DNA of 64,000 bases from Gnetum montanum (taxonomy: Eukaryota > Streptophyta > Gnetopsida > Gnetales > Gnetaceae). Shown here piece by piece: positions 59,679-64,000 of this stretch. Under the pieces are notes generated by a model. That model was not told the origin of the DNA. It worked only from the letters and a program-made list of their open reading frames with translations, and did no database searches. The position numbers and the translations under genes are program-made. The stretch's first letter is position 1. The number at the start of each line of letters is the position of its first letter. The DNA lies in assembly GCA_015680685.1 (NCBI GenBank), contig MNCI01025042.1:764649-828648 (forward strand), read 5' to 3'.

Positions 59679-60854
59679 TGAGGATCATTAAACTTAGAAA
59701 AGAAGGATGAATAAGTTCCTCAACTAAAAAATTCTTCAACATAAAGTACACATCAATCTTATGTAGTTCCCCAACTTGGGTACTCCACACTTAGAGGTAG
59801 ATAACTTACACACCTCGAGATTTTTTTTCTCAAAATGTGGTTTAAAGGGTACCATACCCTATACAAGCTCTAAGCTCTTCCTTGAAGTGATTCATCACCA
59901 CAAATCCACTCAATCATGCAAGGTCGTCACAAGCTTAGAATGTGGTTTGTAGGATCCCACAACCTTTGCAAAGTGAGTTTCAGTCTGGAGTGTTGTGATG
60001 TTGCACCAACATCTCAACCTAGCTAGGTTTTGACAAGATCAATGATGATGCCTTCTTATAAGAAGCACATCAATCCCAATGGGGTAACAAGAAATAGAAA
60101 CAAAAATTACAAGGAAAGGATTCAACTAATTTTCTGGTTCTTGCACTTTGAGGAAAAATACAATATAATCACTACAATAGAACAAATGATGGTATAATGA
60201 GGTACACAAATACAATAGAATAGAGTACACAATGATTTCTTGATGTTGGTACTTGCTTGCTCAAGAACTAGAAAAATTCCCAAGAGAATGAAGTCTTCTT
60301 ATAGACTTGAAGTTTTTGAAATCACTTTAGAATTCATGCAATAGCTATTTAATGACCAGTGGAGATGTCTTCTTCAAGATTGGGAAGTCTCTCTACATCA
60401 GACTTTCATTAAGGGGAGATGTCATTTCTTCATGGGAGATGTCTATAGGAAGATGTCTTCTCTTGAAAGGAGACGTCTCTTGTTTTTGGGAGATGTCTTC
60501 TCTATGTGTCCTCCATTTTGACCAAGACATCTTCTTCATTAGGAAGACATATTCTTTGCATTTGAACTCTTGATTCCAAGGCTTTCTCTTGATCACTAGA
60601 GCATCTTCTCTTAGCTTGAAGTCTTATTTACTTGTCCATGCTTCCTTGAGTTCTTGTAGTCTTCACTTAGACACCTGCATACTTATCCATGCTTCCTTAA
60701 TTCCTTGTCCATGTTTTTTTCCTACAAGCTCAACAACCACACAAACATCTTTGTTCTCCATTTTTTCTTAAGATTTTGACATACCAAAAGTTCAACAATT
60801 TTCCACTTTTTGGTGATGTCCAAAACTTAAGAAAATGGGTAGGATGATAAACCA
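59679..60854 (-). repeat. Family H terminal repeat, left copy
   Basis: About 1.18 kb matching 62899-63987 in the same orientation: CAACTTGGGTACTCCA, GTGGTTTAAAGGGTACCAT, CTGGAGTGTTGTGATG, GAAGCACATCAA, and the tail ACTTAAGAAAATGGGT. Starts TGAGGATCATTAAAC exactly where the E coiled-coil exon breaks. The right boundary is approximate. Confidence 0.6.
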
Positions 60855-61169
60855 ATAAATACTAAAAAATAATATTAAAACATTAAGACATATAAATTCC
60901 AATGGTAGCTAGGGACTAGGATAAAATCTCTAAGGTTCAAGAAAGTTCAAAGGCATAGAGAAGGATGACAAAATCGAATATGATACGATGCAAAAGTAAA
61001 ACCTATCTTTAAAAGGTGCACCACATAGAGATAACCAAAATAAGAATCATTAGTCTATATAATAAACTGTTTCTCAAATTTTTCATATAATAGTTGCATA
61101 ATATATAAACGACATATGTGAAAATCCATAAACATCACACATGTGTGAACATCAAAATTTCATTCCATT

Positions 61170-62854
61170 TTTAGACATCAACAAAAAGAAGAGAGAGAAC
61201 ACTTGAGGATCCTAACTACTGACCTTGGTCACATCATTAGACTTTGAATCAACCATTTCACTAGATGGTCAATAAGTCTCTTCCTCATCATCATCATTGC
61301 TAGTGTTGCTAGTTGAATGCTACTCATCATCATTTGAAGATGGTACCTGAATAAAGGTCCACCAGGAATGAAGCTTCACTTAAAATTGAGATGAAGCTAG
61401 TGGATCAAGCTAAGCTAGATCCTATTAAGAAGATGAGGAAGCTCCCTACATCTAATAGGTAATGCTAGTAGGTACCAATTAGGACACGGTCCTAATAATA
61501 CTTTCCATGACCTACTACTCAAATGATCTAGGATCATCCCCTTGAGGAGATTGAATATGATGCTCAAGATAGATGGAAACATGATGCTCCCCCTAAATAT
61601 GAGCCAGTGGTGCATTACGCTTAGAATATGACTCCATCCCTGAGTCATATACATAGGAAGGTCTAGCTACTATGGAATGCCTCGATGGTGCAGAAATATC
61701 CTTTTCACTATAGAGATAGAAGGAGTAGTGACCTCGATAAACTGCTGCCCATCTAGAGGAAGAGGTATGCGAGAAACATTCATTCTCTTATGCAAGTAAG
61801 AATGATTCCTCCAAAGAATCTTGATAGTATGAGGATATATTTAAAGTAGCTTCTTCATGGAGGATCTAATTTGTGCTCCAGTAGATTTGGACCTACTCAA
61901 TTGAGGAGATGCCCTAAATGATGATGCTTCTTTCTTCTTCTTTTTTGATGGACATGGCTTCGTGCTTGGTCCTACTATATCTGTATGGGAGTAGCTTCTC
62001 TTCTTAGTATACTTACTAAGGCTTCTCTTACCTTTGAGAAAAGGCATCTCAGGAATAGGAATAGCCCTCTAACAAATGAGCCAATCAATGAGGTAATGGT
62101 ATCCAAGAATTCTCTCCTTGGATTACAAACTTAGCATATCCCAATACAGAGTATGACCCAATTCTAGTGGCTATCTTGTAAATGACCTAAGTCCAATGGC
62201 TATCTTGTAAGAGGGTAGTAGAGAAAAAATGATTGGGGTGGTAACAAATAGCTGTAGCTTCCCCCTTTTACAATAATGTTATATAAAATAATAAGGGACA
62301 AGGTGAAAGCATCTGGAGACATCTCATTCCTATGAATTTTGCCTCTATCAAAAGACATAGATTCTCTAAATAGGGCATCATAGAACTCAAAATGATTGAT
62401 GGAAATTATACCATTTTTGTAAATATAATTCATAGAATCAATGGTAACCCAAAAAACAATCTGCACTAGATATCCCAAAGAGTGCATTTATAACTTGGGA
62501 AGACACCTCAATTATAAGACCCTCAACCATAGATGTGAATGCCCCAACAACAACATTTGAAGTCACACTATTATAGTAAAACTCTCTAATAAGAACTTAT
62601 GGAACTAGCAAATTCATTGTAATGAAATCACTCTCATTTGATACTCTAAAATAATCCATCAAGGTTTGCTACAAGTGCAAAGGAAATGACAAGAAGTGCT
62701 TAGAGATGATATTCATGGTTCAAGTTACCTCAAATTGGTGCTGGGCACTAGAGCTTCTAAATTGGAGCATGTAGAAGCTTGGATTACTATTGGAACTCTC
62801 TCTAGATCTCTTCTTTCATGATAGCCTGGATGTTCCTATATTCTTGTGGGCCAT
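61170..62854 (-). pseudogene. Family H coding remnant, plant transposon-protein-like
   Basis: Read leftwards from ATG 62854 (MAHKNIGTSRLS), about 45 bases after the end of the right repeat. It contains KKRSRESSNSNPSFYML, LIREFYYNS, VEGLIIEVSSQVINALFGIS near 62560-62470, then a Lys/Ser-rich stretch (KPCPSKKKKKEASSF, near 61960) and acidic Ser/Asp-rich C-terminal words (SNTSNDDDEEE). LVREFY..., V-G..I..S...IN.L-G recalls the 'putative plant transposon protein' domain. There is no RT, integrase or transposase, so H looks non-autonomous. Several stops. Confidence 0.5.
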
Positions 62855-62898
62855 TTCTATTGAAATCACTATCACTAGTGGAGTCTTAGTCATATCTA

Positions 62899-63987
62899 TG
62901 ATATGGACCATTTAACTTAGAAGGGAGGGGAGATGAATAAGTTCTTCAAATTAAAATTCTTTGGAACAAAGCTCATATACCAAATTTAACATGGTCCCCA
63001 ACTTGGGTAGTCCATACTTGGAGGGTAGTTTACAAGCACATCTCTAGACTTTGTTGCTCTCAAATGTGGTTTGAAGGGTACCATACCTTGTATAAGCTCT
63101 AAGCTCTACTATAGAGTGATTCAATGCTATGAATCCACTCAATCTCGCAAGGTCCTAAAAACCTTAGAATGTGATTTCTAGGATCCCATAAGCTTTACAA
63201 TCTTGAGCTCCACTCTGGAGTGTTGTGACGCTACACCAATAGGATCCCAACAAGCTCAAGTAAGATGCATTCCCACAAGAAGCACATCAACCCCACAATG
63301 AAACAAGGAAGAACAACAATTACAAGGGATGAATGCAACTAACTTTGCTGGTCCTTGTACTTGAGGTACAACTGACATTATAATAGATAAAAGATAATAA
63401 AATGAGGAGCAAAAATGATTACAATGATAGCCTAATGATTACACAATGATTGCACAAAAGCTGATACTCTTCCCAATGATAATGATGTCTTCTTATAGTT
63501 ACTATATTTGTAAATTCATCGTGGAACTTGTGCAATTGCTAGCTAAAGGTCATGAAATATGCCTTCTTCATGGCTAAGATGTATTTTTGCATTTGGCCTC
63601 CATTCTACGAAGATGTATTTCTTTGGTAAAAGATGTCTTTCTATAACTAGCCTTCATTCTAGGAATATTTATTTGTTTGATGAAAGTTGTTTGCTATTTT
63701 TCAGAGACATCTTTGCCTGTGCTACATTCAATTTTGCCAAGACGTCTACTATTTCTTGGAAACATCTGTCTTCAAGCTTTCTTTACACTTGAATTCTTCA
63801 TTCCTTGTTCATGTGCTTGATCTTCTACAAGCCTTCTTATCTTCATTTCACATTATTTTCCTACAAACACACAACCACACAAACAAGCTTGACTCCATTT
63901 TTCTTAACGTTTTCATCCACCAAAAGGTCCACAATCGCCTCCTTTTTGGTGATGTTTAAAACTCAAGAAAATGGGTTAGTAATCACA
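62899..63987 (-). repeat. Family H terminal repeat, right copy
   Basis: About 1.09 kb, matching 59679-60854. Starts TGATATGGACCATTTAAC and is taken to end near AATCACA, close to the window end. The five bases after it (taaat) do not match the five before the left copy (aggaa), so a simple two-LTR insertion is not proven. Confidence 0.55.
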
Positions 63988-64000
63988 TAAATATATAAAT

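Noticed and set aside
61415-61654. Short minus-strand frame as a separate gene
   Set aside because: It lies within the H coding remnant and does not show its own start or motif.

Overview
The window looks like a stretch of a very large plant genome, most likely a gymnosperm (inference). Apart from about 1 kb I could not assign (31159-32149), it consists of nested, old LTR retrotransposons, and I see no intact host gene. Reading frames are broken mostly by TAG/TAA/TGA at Gln or Trp codons. Three single n characters occur (11232, 16602, 39593); two of them are flanked by exact short duplications, which is the mark of a draft scaffold join.

Layout, left to right. 1-3513 (minus): gag, primer site and LTR of element C. 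3585-6349 plus 22910-23592 (minus): the two halves of the pol of element A, split by element B. 6350-22909 (plus): element B, a complete 16.56-kb Ty3/gypsy element with LTRs of 1742 and 1747 bp and a perfect 5-bp target duplication (ccatc). 23593-26295: the rest of A, including a gene on the opposite strand to A's pol. 26286-31158 (minus): element F, a chromovirus-like gypsy element with gag to integrase and a 5' LTR. 32150-37500 (plus): two 5' ends of an Athila-like family, G1 and G2. 37500-39360: partial copy H3 of a third family. 39361-52462 (plus): element D. 52463-59673 (plus): element E. 59679-64000: another H unit inserted in E.

A, B, C, D and E are one family of giant gypsy elements of the Tat type. 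They share the LTR start TGAAAYACC, a primer-site region around CTAGAAGRAGG, a gag N-terminus and a gag-protease; where pol is present it carries RT, RNase H, a second RNase H and integrase. B is fullest. Its order is LTR, primer site, leader with about five 120-bp hairpin repeats, gag-protease without capsid core, a set of GGCC repeats, a 4-kb multi-exon gene on the opposite strand, RT to integrase, a 60-bp tandem repeat, a polypurine tract and the LTR.

The most interesting content is that opposite-strand gene. It lies between gag-protease and RT, antisense to the element, and I can follow it in A (25032-26295), B (11279-15342), D (45858-50242) and E (58949-59673). Exons align between copies, exon lengths nearly agree, and introns sit at the same codon positions with GT/AG ends. 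Its product would be about 1,100 residues: a short N-terminus, a domain resembling the plant FCP1/NIF group of HAD phosphatases, a domain resembling the 'putative plant transposon protein' family, an acidic linker, and a long coiled-coil C-terminus. Its position between protease and RT suggests it lies inside a sense-strand intron, as in Ogre-type elements. All copies seen here are decayed, but agreement between diverged copies argues that the gene was an inherited part of the family.
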